Assembly (NCBI GenBank): GCA_036345935.2
Contig: JADWOT020000006.1
Coordinates: 17,830,519-17,894,518 of the forward strand
Direction: 5' to 3'
Source of the DNA: Taenia hydatigena
Lineage: Eukaryota > Platyhelminthes > Cestoda > Cyclophyllidea > Taeniidae
Length of the DNA stretch: 64,000 bases
Shown here: one piece after another, positions 52,718 through 64,000 of the stretch
How positions within the stretch are numbered: position 1 is the stretch's first letter
Layout: each line of letters begins with the position of its first letter
Translations under genes and position numbers: made by a program
The notes under the pieces: model-generated
What the model was told of the DNA's origin: nothing
The model's input: the letters and a program-made list of their open reading frames with translations, nothing else
The model's database searches: none

Positions 52718-55113
52718 ATGCCGATTATTTCGGATACCGTTGTATCAGCGCACAGTTCATTTCCCAAGGACGCACACGGTTTCAGGATGAAAGGGAAGCG
52801 ACATTTCCGAACCAAACGGACATCATTATTTGGGAGTGAGCACGAGGAAAATCCTGCGAATTTTATTCTATCCTCGGTTTCCCCACCCAATACAGGGCTA
52901 GTAACACGTGATCATACATCGAAGTCGTACAGCTATGGAGATTGGTGGATGCCTGTTAAAAATAAACTACCTGAAGAGGTTCTAGTCTTTTTCTTAAAAA
53001 TCGTTTAGGCTAAGCCTCAGGTTTTTGGTCGAGTTTACTCTACAGCAAATCCTTCTTCGATGGATGAAACAGTAGCTGAGCGCATTGCTAATTTAATTTG
53101 TGAATCTAGGGTTTTCATAATGACGCGGTTGAGGAAAGCAATTTAGATGGACGTAAGTCCTCTAAGCAGAAAGTTTGCTAAGACTTAAAACTTTTATTAG
53201 TGTAGCCGAAACTCTAGTCCTTAATACCGACCACTGGAAACCCAGCACCTTTTATGGAAATACTTTTTATTGATGTACTACACTTCTTAACATTTTTTGA
53301 GAATTCTTGTGTGTTCGAATGTGCAACTAATTAACATATTATTGGACGGGTGTCTTTCCAACTTTAATCCGAATTCCGAAACCGTTACGCCTTTCCGACT
53401 TATTGAAGCAGAGGCGACTAGTCTCAACAACAGTGCATCAGGCAAAGCAGAACTGGGACCGGAAGGTGACCAAAAGGTTTGTGCATCACCCATTGATATG
53501 AGTTTATTTGTGACTAAATTACATACCTATCCAACGCATATAGGGTTCCCTTACAAAGACACAACCAAATGCATCTGTACACCTTGAGACAGAGAAAGGC
53601 CTCGACGACCTAGAATCAGGCGATACTGATATAATAGAGAAAGCCGAAACTAGAGCAAAAGAGCGCCAACTACTAAAAAAAGAACAGAAGAAGCACGAGG
53701 GAATGAATGGCCACTCTTACCTTACCGATCTTGAATCCAGTCTAATCAAAAAATACACGGCAAAAAATCATGATTCCCCACCCATGGATCAATCGACTGC
53801 GCTGGAACTCACCCGACCAACAACCGATGAGTCTGGTGAAGCACACAAGGAGTTGCTTGAACGCAGAATGAGTGAGAGGCCTCCGGCGACGCACACAGTT
53901 CGACCCCCATGGCACACTGAGGAGAGGTCCATCAGCAAAGTAGTTAGTTCACAAAGCAGATCGGACCCTAAGAGGTGGAACTTTCAACGAACTTGCAACC
54001 AAATTGACTTCCCAAGCTATACTGCGGAGGAAATGCGCGTAGGTAGCACTTTACACTTAGAGTAGACTTATCATTCTGATATCATTGGTGGGCTCAAAAC
54101 GACTTATTTCAGAGGTGAGAAGAAACAGAGAATTAATGCAGAGACAATTAAGCCTTAAATCTTATGATATCATGCCCACGTGCCCACCGTACTTGACTGC
54201 AACACCGAAATGGAAGGCATGGTACTGCGAACACTTTCACGATATGGAAAGTGGGAAAAGACACTTTCCTGCAAACACATTTTTATTAGAAAACAAAACA
54301 AATCGAACGTATGTACATATATTATTCATTAGGAGCATTTTACCAAAGATTTCATCTATGCAAATGAATTGACCCTTCTTTAAAGTCCACACTCTTAAGT
54401 GCAGTTTCGTTTTTCCATGTTCGGAATGGGCGGCGAAGACAACGAGGAAATATTTTTTCCAGAACTTGTGGCTAATTATAAGCAACTTTTCCAGAAAATT
54501 GCAAATGACTTTATTTTGATACGCACTTTGACTCTTATTTAATCCAATGGACAAAAAATTAAAGCCAAAAGCATATCTCTAAGGAGCCTGTCGCATTTAT
54601 TGGTCATATACACTTTTGAAATCAATAACGAAATGTTTTATTATTAGTTAACGAGATTGTCATTACCATCGCATATTTATGTACCACAGAAATAAGCCAT
54701 CGATAAGTTTTCAACGTAAGAACAGAGCGCCAAACAATTAGACTCTTTGAATATGCTGATTAGAGTTCTTCATTTCAGTGCAATGAAATTGGCATTAAGG
54801 ATGAACTTCTACTTAATCAACTTTGCATTTTATTAAGGATGCTCGACCGATGATAATGATGGAATCGAGACACAAGAAATGCACCTGGATGCCTAGTTTG
54901 GCGCCAGAGGTTGTCGCTGAAAGTCAAGTTGGAAGGCGATCAGTGTCCAGTAAATTATCGAGCAGTGGACTCCTCGAAGCGAATGAAGCCTCCTCTACAA
55001 AGTCTCTGCATCGTGCGGTAAGTCAGGAAATCTTGAGAAAAATAGAAACAAAATTAGATTCGCACACTGGTTCTACTAGGCAAATAGAAAATATGCAAAT
55101 TCTTTTTAAATGA
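52718..55113 (+). CDS. Unrecognised protein, about 390+ aa, partly resolved exon structure
   Basis: Supported pieces in one order: 52718-52978 (begins MPIISDTVV, ends NKLPEE), 53009-53110, about 53302-53476, 53589-54042, 54113-54312 and 54838-55113 (ends MQILFK, TGA). The first intron is only 30 nt. Phases agree for 52978/53009, 53476/53589, 54042/54113 (GTAGCA donor) and 54312/54838. The joint between 53110 and 53302 does not match in phase, so an exon or boundary there is missing. The product is hydrophilic. It has a Lys/Glu-rich helix (EKAETRAKERQLLKKEQKK), an aromatic-rich central part (PKRWNFQR, TPKWKAWYCEHFHD) and a Ser-rich tail. There are no membrane segments. The composition resembles ciliary or cytoskeletal accessory proteins, but I cannot name the family. 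Confidence 0.5.
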
Positions 55114-55789
55114 ATACCACAAAGCTAAGATAATCAGTAAAAGCTGTCAACTTCCCGGGGGAATGGGAATTTCGCTCGGGCTTATTAATCAATGCCAGAC
55201 GAAACTAACAATGGAACCTCAAAATGAACAGCTGAAAAAATAGACGGAGCCAGTACTACGTAGGATTCGAGCGACAAACAACCAAATGGACCCAGAAATT
55301 GCGCGTTGCTGAAAGCTAGATACGCCTTAAGTCTAATTTGCAGTGACCAATTCATTTACCCTTTTAGAATGATGTCAGCCTTCCACCTTATCCCAAAATT
55401 TCGGCCCCGTACGCTATGGACTGACTAAGACGCAAGTACTCAAGACACCAAGAACTGAGAATTGGCAACACCCTGGAATCAAAAAAGTCCATCCCTGTCT
55501 CCTTGTTTCAAACTGTTAAACGTGTATCGATTGACTAGGAGTAAATGTGAATAAAAGCAAACAATGAATTAATTAGCCTGAAAGGGATAAATACGAGTCC
55601 AAATAAACCCACCCATAAGGTATGACGTTAAGCTCGTTAAGTTGCAAACAGCAATATGGAACCTTGAGGAGTACAGCATCAACTATTGACTCCCCTAACA
55701 TCTCAGTCATTAGCAGAAATGTCAAAAGTGGTGGGTGAAGTTGTAACAGAAATGTATTCTCCAAAACCTATAATTTATTTCAGATCAAG
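55114..55789. other. Convergent intergenic region (52718 gene and ORC2)
   Basis: This is the short 3'-to-3' spacer between convergent genes. TTTATT at 55774-55779 reads AATAAA on the minus strand, 10 nt after the ORC2 stop, and may be its poly(A) signal. Confidence 0.5.
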
Positions 55790-58310
55790 TCAAGAAAATA
55801 TCTCATTTTCAATAATTTCCTTGAGACTGGCAAGATCGAGAGGAACATGAAGCAATTCGATGCCATCAGAATTCTGAAAACATAAACGAAAAATGAGATA
55901 CTATGTAAATGAATGACACAAATGGGGAATACGCATGCCTTTGAGAACTTGATGAGTTTGTGATCCTTGAACTCGGTCAGCTGAGCCCGCAAGGTGACTT
56001 CTGTGTTGGTCAGGAAGGCATCACGACAGCGCCAGTACAATTCCTCCAGTGGCATTCCCTTGGGAACTGACAGCGAAAAAAAGACCCAAACTTAGCCTCC
56101 AAATAGTAGGACTGGCGAAAGACGGGGATATTTACCCGCTTTCTCTTCCTCATTCCTTTTACTCTTCTTAAATGGGACCTTAGCATCCACTGTCTTTTTG
56201 ACGGCTCTCGCGAGTAGAACAGCTTGAGCCTCCTCGAGTGCTTGAACTTGGTGCTTCACTAATAGGCGGAAGATGTCGCACACGTTTTGTGTCAACGAAG
56301 CCATGACATGTCGCAGTCGCGTAAGTGTCACCACATCAACGTCGGGGTTGAGGAAGAGGTGTCGATCCACCAAAGCATTGCTCACATTGCCACTACCCCC
56401 GAAGAGTTCCTGTATCAGGCGACTGTTGGCAAACCCGGCCTCGACTGAATAGGGCAGCAGAGTTGTGCACTCCTCCCAGATCCAGGAGAATCGTACGACT
56501 TCGATTTGAGACCATACTGGCAAAGCGATAGGTTATGAAGTTGATAATACCAATCACATGTGCAAATCGATGGATAGGTTGATTTTTTTGCTCAATCAAA
56601 CTCGGAATTACGATAGAAAAGTAGGAATATTTTCTCCACTAAATACAATGGTTTCGTGTAAAAAATTAACATTTGAAAAAGCATGAAAATATTTGATCGC
56701 TACACTGAAATTGTTTCAAAAATAGGTCAAATAAATGAAGTTTGGCCTTGAAGACGTTATTACTGGGACTATGCTCTACCAGTTGAAGGGGTGCACCATT
56801 GTTGTGAACCATCTGCAGAAGCTAATTAGAAGATCGGGCTGATGAAAAAGCCCAAGGAGTAATTCAGTAAAAAGAGACTTACAAATGGGTAAGTTAACGT
56901 TATCCACGGTGGCCACAATGTGAATGTGCGGTACCGCGGCAAGACGAGCTAAAACGGCCTGAGCCCTTACAGTCCGCAGGTTCTTCCCATCTATGCAGTT
57001 GATCAACAAGAAGAGAGGAGTATCCGCTGCAGCTGCACGAGTCAAACAAGGGCACGCATTACTCAGCTAGCGACACAAACACACTAGTAATGGGTACTGG
57101 AACTGACCGGGTCGGGAGAAGTGATCGATGACGAGATCCAAACGCTCCTCTACGGCGGCAGGAGCTTCTTTCACCTGCATCACCTCATCGACTATCACAT
57201 TGAGGACCTGTGAAAAAAGTGCAACTAAAAGTCCTACGCAAACCTTCCGAATACTGACGGTTGGTGAGTATCCCGATACTACGAGACAGTTATTCCCGTT
57301 CAAATATTCGTTTTGCAGGCGAGATAACAATCGCAATTTGGAACCAACCCCATAGAGGAGAATGTTAAAACCTTCCCTAAAGAGCAAGAAAACAACTGGA
57401 CCAGAGATATCAGTAAGTCAGAAAGAAACAAATGAAAATATGGGAACACACGTAAGATATGTACGAAAGTTCGGCAGCAGAGTGTCGCCGAGCTTTTTAA
57501 GACGTTGCTCCAATATACTACTATAGGGAGGATGATAGTCAGATAATAACGATTCGAGTTTTGTCAGATCGGGTAGCCCGTTTTCACGATCTGCTCGCAG
57601 TTTTGCCAGCGTCCGTTTGCTGGTTTTCGCAGAACGCTTCATGAAGTAATCATCGACAGTTTCCCACTGTGATAGAACCACTAGTTATATACTGAATCCA
57701 TTCTCACTTTTGAAGGTAACTGTGCCTTCTTAGGGTTAAGGGAACGGGTCCTAGGTTTCAAGTTGAGAGCATTCCTTGCGGTTGGTAGCACTAAAGTAGA
57801 AGTGGAGAATGAGGATAACAAAGACAGAACCCTTCCAAAAAGTTAACGTGGAGAACAAAAGGAAGCAGACCATAAAGCATGATCACCATGACTGAAGCAG
57901 TAATAGTTACAAGTTATATGAATAATCGTCTGAAGATGTTAGAGGAACCATAAACCATCATAACGTGGGCTAACTTGATCGTGAACGTCGTTGAACATCA
58001 GTTACAGGTAGACTTTCTGAACACTTGACCGCAACAGCTGCAGAATACAGGCTTAATAAGAAAACTACCAACACGCGACATGGATCTAGTGGACGAGCGC
58101 AGTCTGATCGGTGGCGCATGATCGGGTGCAGTATTATTAGGAGGGATTAGTCCTGAAGGTAAGAGAACATAAAGTAGAAACGCGCACCAGATGAACGCAT
58201 CAACACACAACAATCACAATTGATCGACCGGTAATCTTAGCGTTTGGGTTAATTTTGACAGGATTTTCGATGTGAATAGTTAAAACAATAGGGGATAGGT
58301 TAGGAAGCAT
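55790..58310 (-). CDS. ORC2: Origin recognition complex subunit 2
   Basis: ORC2 is a subunit of the six-protein complex that marks replication origins and loads MCM helicase. Minus-strand exons: 58229-58310, 58069-58152, 57708-57790, 57452-57666, 57244-57376, 57108-57207, 56883-57032, 56136-56516, 55939-56066 and 55790-55873. Phases join to 479 aa, against 577 in human. The N-terminal 75 residues are Pro/Arg-rich and disordered, as in the family but shorter. The conserved part starts about residue 84 (WETVDDYFMKRSAK). The degenerate Walker-A-like loop is LLYGVGSK (161-168). Then come TPLFLLINCIDGK, FSWIWEECTTLLPYS and a winged-helix end (LYWRCRDAFLTNTEVTLRAQ, LTEFKDHKLIKF, DGIELLHVPLD). The last intron uses either GC (after 55939) or GTATTC two codons later; the GC choice fits the human spacing. 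The ATG start is the least certain part. Confidence 0.94.
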
Positions 58311-58434
58311 CTATAGCCTAATATTGCATCGCTTGGTCCAAAACTAAGAAAGTAGAAAATGTAGATAATCAAAAAATTGAACTTGACAGTACACTTAGCA
58401 AAAGTTACCAACAACGTTTCCTGGTGGAAATGCA
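58311..58434. promoter_or_regulatory. Candidate bidirectional promoter between ORC2 and the divergent gene
   Basis: Only 124 nt separate the proposed ORC2 start (minus) from the proposed start at 58435 (plus). If both starts are right, the two share a promoter or have overlapping 5' UTRs. The stretch is AT-rich, without a clear TATA box or Inr that I can assign. Confidence 0.35.
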
Positions 58435-60185
58435 ATGCTTGGACTTAATTGCATTTTAGGCTACTTGCGTCGGCAATTCTGTCTTAACAATAAGCCATTT
58501 GATTTGTCAGAAATGTGGAGTGGGAATCCTTTGGTTCTATGACTAAGAAAAGCAGAGCAGGCTTTGAATATCAGGTAATTCTTAAACATCCACAAATTTT
58601 ATAACTGGCTAGTTAGACGCCACCTTATTGCTGACGAAATGCTTTTCCGTTTGTATGTTCCTCTTTATGAAGAGTGATGATTCGCGTCCCTAATGCTGTT
58701 TAGTTTTTAATATTCCACCTCATAAATTAAACGTAATTTTCTAATTTTGAAAGAACGTAATCAAATAGGCTGGTATCACGCCTTTGTCCGTACTCTAGTT
58801 CTGCACTTACCTTCCAATGTAGCCATAAATTATACGCAACTTTATTTCGAGCAGCAATTATGCGCTGACGATGAAGGAAGTGCAACTGAGGGTGCTTTAC
58901 GCCTGCTTGAATATGTCTTTGAGGCAATAGTGGTCGCACTGCATCAAGATCGTGTCCCAGCGGGCGTTGTCGATTAAAGAGAACGAACACTGATTTCCTA
59001 TAAAATGTTCAGGCCCCTATATTGCACCGTGTAAGGCGTCCCCTTCCACCGAATCGCCTGAATCCGAGGCCTTCATTTTAGAGATGGATGAGGTAATGGA
59101 AACAAAAACTTAGTAAGCATTCAACTTGTGCCTCCTTGGTGAAAGAAATTTTGGTGTCCACTCATTTTTCATAAGTGTAATAGAACGTCAATACCCATTT
59201 GGGGATTATTTCGCATTTTAGGTCCCATGCGAAGGCAACACCTAATTTTAGTTTGAAAAGGCTTTTGGGACCACGATGCTTTTGTAGCTTCATCTTTACT
59301 CTATACGTGGAAAAATGCTATGAATTAACTGTCGCAGTGGATCGCGACCAAGACTAGACAAAAGGTCGAGTTGCACTAAGTCGCCTAATCAAATAAAGTC
59401 GAAACATAGACCCTGTCGACCAAGACGGCGACAAAGCTTATCAAAATCCATGCGTGAAGGGTAAATTGACTGCTTAAATTTCAAAGTAAACAGGTGGCAA
59501 GCGTTCAAACCAATTCTTTTAGTAGAAGTCATTTACCACCATAAGCAGTCCAGAGTCCCGTGGCATGCTTTCTTTAAAGAGAGTTGGGATTGATGTTGAG
59601 AATACGTTTACTTTTGTTAATCCAATGAGCTACAAACATTAGGTGGAGATAAAACCAGAGGCCGTCTATAAGATCCTTAGAATGGGGCATAAAAGTGATA
59701 AAATACGCCGCATAAATGGCACAAAAGAATTCAATGGGAGTCTAGGCGAGATTGGTAGCGATCATCTAGAAGAATTTAAATGATTTGCCTCGGACGGTAC
59801 GGTATCACCTCTTCACTTCCAATGGCAAGGAAAATGTCCATCATGTGGCAAATGCTGCGTTTTTGTACACAGCACGCGCTTGTGGCCTAATGGCTAAGTT
59901 GGTTAGAGAAATACTGCACTCACTCCTCACTCCTTGAAGGACCGATATAGCAGGCTACAGAGATGTGGGAAAATCGCCTCATCAGTATCGTTAGGTGAGT
60001 TATCCCATTGAGAGGAACCATACTGAACAGTGCCAACGACGCCCGGATTGCGTTTTAAAGTAAGTGTTTTGTGCTACTTACCTGTATTTGTTATCAGTTT
60101 GCAGAATGCGCATGAACTATCTGCACCGTCGGAAAGCTCCGGTGGACGTTTTCTAGGAGACGCGGGCAACCTCATCACAAGGTAG
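58435..60185 (+). CDS. Unrecognised protein, small exons, head-to-head with ORC2
   Basis: Exons read by hand: 58435-58514 (MLGLNCILGYLRRQF...), 58548-58574 (27 nt), 58617 to about 58648, about 58754-58965, 59013-59092 and 60105-60185 (ends NLITR, TAG). The first three join in phase 2 with a 33-nt intron. The junctions around 58648/58754 and 58965/59013 use weak donors and are uncertain. The protein would be about 170 aa. The first half is helical and charged (KPFDLSEI, AEQALNIRRHLIADEM); next comes GWYHAFVRTLVLHLPSN and EGALRLLEYVFEAIVVAL; the tail is Ser/Glu-rich (SPSTESPESEAFILEMDE). I do not recognise the family. The ATG has no upstream extension I can support. Confidence 0.42.
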
Positions 60186-63100
60186 CAGAGCGCCTCCGGA
60201 GTCGAATATTAACAATAAAAAACATCGAAATTCGTGAAAATATTAAGACTACACGTTAAATTAAACGTGAAATGTTTGTAACCTAGTAGTTACAATTAAT
60301 CTAAATAGTCCCTTAGATTTGGGATTCAAGCTTTACAAAAGTATCCAAATCTCTTACTCGATCTCACAAGACAAATGGAAGCAATTAAAAAATATCGGTC
60401 ACATTGGAACAATTTTACCTTTGACTCTTTAAATTGTGTGGGGCATCATCTACACACTGTAGAACCTCTACCAAAATCTTGAAATACAAAAAAGACTTGG
60501 ACGCATTAAAAGCACTTTTAAGGCAAAACACATTTAAAATAAATACATTTTCTTGAGGTGGTTCCGAATGGGATAAATCATTTCAATGAAGTAAAACTGG
60601 CCGCCTCAACATTTAAAAACCAAGTCGGTTTCGCAATGAGGCTGCTTCAGCAACGCATTATCTGGGGGCACACCAGTGCGCCGAAGATTGCATCACTTTC
60701 ACGATCCTCGAATTAGCTCCCGGGGTTAGGCAATGACTAGCAATAAACGTTCCAAAAGTATGGAGATGCATTGCCTACACTTTCGCCAAAAGAAATAATA
60801 AAACAACTTTGAAACTATTGCAAAACAGAATGCAGCGAGATGATGCAAATGATGAGGCGTTGCGTGACACCTGGAGATGGAGCTCTGCCTGCCTCCACGG
60901 GCGGATGGTTGACCATCAAAGTATAAAAGATACTGACCATAGCGTGTAATCGAATTCAGGTGAACATCTATTTCACTAGAAATGAGTGGGAGACTTTTCA
61001 TTAAATAACACAAATATGTATGCCAGGGGGCAGTAAACTTTTTTTGTCATCGGACCATGAAGAGAAGCGGCGTCCTGTTTATGCATTCCCTTGCATGAAA
61101 CTTGCCCTTTCTGAGTCAAAAAAGCCTTGCAAAACTCGACTATTCGTCTCCAGTAGTGTGGATCGCTTGTGAGTTGATCATAAGGCAATGCGGAAAGCAA
61201 GCACCAACTTTTAAGACAAATTCTCGCACAATGTAAATGAAGGTATTCTATTTAATATAATTTCCCCCGTTTGCATTTGAGAGAACTTGGTAAACGAAAC
61301 AATGGGAATTCAATCTAAAATAGGTTCATCATGGGCTTTAAATGTAGAATATCAAGAGGAAAAGCGGTTTTCGACATGAAGAGATAGTATGACAAATATG
61401 GCAGTGGAGCACACCCGCACCCGGGAGGAGCTGACTTTGAATTTTACTTCTTAACTTATGGTCTATAAGCCGCCGTTTGGAGTTGGTCCTCATCAGCCTA
61501 CCGATTTCATTAATCATGCAACGGGCAGCACCAGAACTTTAAAATTTCTTATTATGGTACATAATAAAACACTGGGACTGCTTCCCACATAAATTAACCT
61601 CCGTATTTCTCCCGCAATAAAAATCCCACAAAAATATTTAAATAATTCCGAATTACTCTTCTCTTAACTGACTTTGTTTATTCCGGGTAGTGGGCAACCG
61701 GACAAATAGCGATCGAGTCATTTGGTCGATTACAGAGGAGGAAGCATGTTTAGATTCATGCATCGAAAGTCTAGAGTGAAATTACCTTCCCTGACACAAA
61801 TAATGGGATAGCTTAACTTTGAATAAAAAGTTGAATCCCTCCAACTCCTTGATTTTCGAACAAGAAACCTCCAACCCATGATTCCGAGCCTGCATTTTAG
61901 CAACAAATACAAGCCCCTCTGACCGGAGAAATGGGCTGAAAAAAAGGCGCACTAGGGGACTATTTTGCCATGACAGTGTGGTAGGAGAGCGATTAGGTGT
62001 GGTTTGGGTTTTTATAGATGTCAGTAAAGGACGACCGAAGTCGAATAAGGAAAATTTAATGCTCTTCATTTTATTCCAACGGTTGTTAAATTTAATAAAT
62101 GATCTGTTTTACTTCACTTTTGATCCCTGTTTTAAACAAATTGTTTATTCGTTTTCTCTTCTCCAAATTTTCAACGCTTCTTAACCACTTTTCCCACAAA
62201 ATCCGATTTTTTCCTCATCGAAACCTACCAGGGAGGATAGCTCCGTTGATAGAGTGTGGGTGCGAGGAAAATCACGCTGACAAAAGTCATTTACATACAG
62301 AACAGAATGAAAAGGGAGAAGGCAAGCTTTAAAAGTATTTATTTTTAATGTAAAAATACGTTTAGTATTAAATGCACCACCCCGGGTTTTTCGAAGACAA
62401 AGGAAGGACAGAGGGGCTAATGACATGGCCAGTCGGCCATGTCGTCCAGTGGAAGCACAATCGAAGAGATTTATGTGTCGGTGTAACCAAAACCGTGTGA
62501 TAAACAAACAATGAAATAATTGCATCGCTCCTGTCCCGTTTGAGCACCGTCTCTGGCACTGCCCTCCATCAATCCCCCGCGTTGCCCACTACAATACAGA
62601 CGATACTGTAGGAAAGACATCCACAAACCTGCCAACTGCGACATCATTGATTCCTCTTAACAATTACACTAGAGCTGGAGTTCCATTCCGTTTAGGAACC
62701 GCGATGGAGGAGCGAGAATGCGTAAGTTATCGCGCCTGCTTATCGCCAGTCCTAGGAAAACTAACCTTAAAGAAGAGTCCTTAAATAAAGGACAGAACCT
62801 AAATCTTGAAGGGATAGTAGTTCATATCTGTTCCCTTCTCCTTGCCATGTTGTTCTCACCTCAGTGCCGTCCAGTTATATCTGCCCATTTGGGTTCTATG
62901 CAACTATTGTAAAAGTGGAGGAGGTGTCACGTGTTCACTTAGTTGATATCTTCATGCGGGTGTCGTAAATAGTTTCGTAACGAACTTTGTCGAAAGGTAT
63001 AAGCCTGGTGTGACTTCCATTGTTAATATTATTCTTGCAGAACACAAAACTGGGGTGGTTTCCTAGACTAGACATTATTTTTAACCCTTCTGTTTGGTGT

Positions 63101-64000
63101 AGCCGCGGATTTCCTCACACCCAGCACACCCTCTTCTTCCCCTGCGTGTACACAATTAGGACAGATGTCCTTCAGGATGGATCCACATTCCGCTGCTACC
63201 ATTGTAGCTTCCCGAGACTTTCCTGAAGAAGCAGAAAGGCATAACACTAGGGCAATATACGTATTATCAAAGTGGAGAAGGTCTGGCGAAACCCAGAGCT
63301 AACGCAGTTCAGCGGAGGTACAATGGAGGTGCCCGAAGTATCCACGTAATCACAACCGAGAGATAGACAACAATCAAAGTATTACATTAAATTAGCAGAA
63401 CTTGAATCTTGTGCGTATCTATTTTGCAAAACAAGATAATGAATTAGAATTTGTTCTTAGTTATCTATTATTCTGAATTGGAAAATTTCCAACCAACAAT
63501 GTTAATTTATCTGTGTCATTAATTTTAGGAGGCTTGACTTTAATTTTTTTAAAAAGGCGGACAAAAATACTTTCTAATAACGAATATCACTGTTACGTGG
63601 ATGACTGGGTGTCATGATGGCTCCCTTATGGCTCCATAAGTTATAAATGCGCTACTTCATTTAACAACAACGGCATTGAAAATTACATAATGCCACCACA
63701 AACAACTGCGGCGACTCCTGCAAAACCGAGTCAAAACCAGCGGTAGAGCTGGCGCCCAAATCCCTCTGTGGGTTTAAGTGGCCGCCTAAAGCACAAATGC
63801 TTGCCCACACGCCTCTCTCTGGTCTGGTACAAAGTCGGCCAGACGCTTTATTGAAGGTTTTTGTGGGGGCAGATGCCTCTATTTCCATCTTGTTGGCTAC
63901 GGTGTTAATGTGTTATCAGTAGGTTATGCAGAAGGTAGGGCACGCCATAATTACTTAACTAAAATGCACACTTCTTGGAGGAAATTACACGATGCTTCAA
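60186..64000. other. Right-end region without supported genes
   Basis: This 3.8-kb AT-rich stretch contains the dispersed repeat copy at 63150-63390. Minus-strand ORFs at 60976-61200 and 63661-63888 have some protein-like composition but no family match, conserved splice partners or start context. I annotate nothing here. Confidence 0.45.
63150..63390 (+). repeat. Dispersed repeat copy (right end)
   Basis: This copy shares ordered words with 33360-33600: CGCTGCTACCATTGTAGC, CCGAGACTTT, GCATAACACTAGGGC, TACGTATTATCA, AACCGAGAGA and CAATCAAAGTATT. The copies are clearly diverged, so this is an old interspersed element rather than a local duplication. Confidence 0.45.

Noticed and set aside
59880..59955. 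tRNA-like stretch containing TGGCTAAGTTGGTTAGAG
   Set aside because: It resembles an A-box, but there is no B-box (GTTCRANNC) at the right distance and no cloverleaf could be folded by eye.
60976..61200. Minus-strand ORF starting MLSALPYDQLTSDPHYWRR
   Set aside because: About 33 codons look protein-like and end at a possible GTTTCA donor. With no neighbouring exons I could join and no recognised family, this is insufficient.
63661..63888. 75-aa minus-strand ORF near the right edge
   Set aside because: It is GC-richer than its surroundings but has no domain, splice or start support. It may be repeat-derived.

Overview
The window is nuclear DNA of a metazoan with heavily interrupted genes. 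Domain content, mixed intron sizes (29-49 nt introns beside introns of several kb), moderate AT content and gene spacing suggest a parasitic flatworm, cestode or trematode. That placement is inference; no species-diagnostic marker is present. The standard genetic code fits every model. The gene models were spliced by hand: exon phases were checked for continuity, and products were compared with remembered metazoan families.

Layout, left to right: (1) <3-13431 (+), insulin-degrading enzyme (IDE, M16 metallopeptidase), 20 exons, N-terminus off the left edge. Two introns carry the arms of an 898-bp inverted repeat that encloses four exons. (2) 14880-16895 (+), PPIL2, a U-box cyclophilin with 13 exons and almost only 29-49 nt introns. 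(3) 18032-18861 (-), an unrecognised four-exon gene of 205 aa. (4) 20091-47367 (+), a 17-exon kyphoscoliosis-peptidase (KY) type protein of about 1519 aa with two transglutaminase-like modules, both lacking the expected catalytic Cys. (5) 49037-50959 (-), seipin (BSCL2), six exons. (6) 52718-55113 (+), an unrecognised, partly resolved gene. (7) 55790-58310 (-), origin recognition complex subunit 2 (ORC2), ten exons. (8) 58435-60185 (+), an unrecognised gene head-to-head with ORC2, 124 bp between start codons. The right end (60186-64000) holds no gene I can support.

The genes are unrelated housekeeping or cytoskeletal functions: proteolysis, spliceosomal ubiquitin ligase/isomerase, muscle/cytoskeleton-type KY protein, ER lipid-droplet assembly and DNA replication licensing. 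There is no operon or pathway cluster. The points most worth a second look are the inverted repeat inside IDE, the recurring GC-AG introns, the duplicated KY module with Lys in place of Cys, a stop-free 36-nt intron in ORC2, a possible poison exon in seipin, and three coding genes whose families I could not name.
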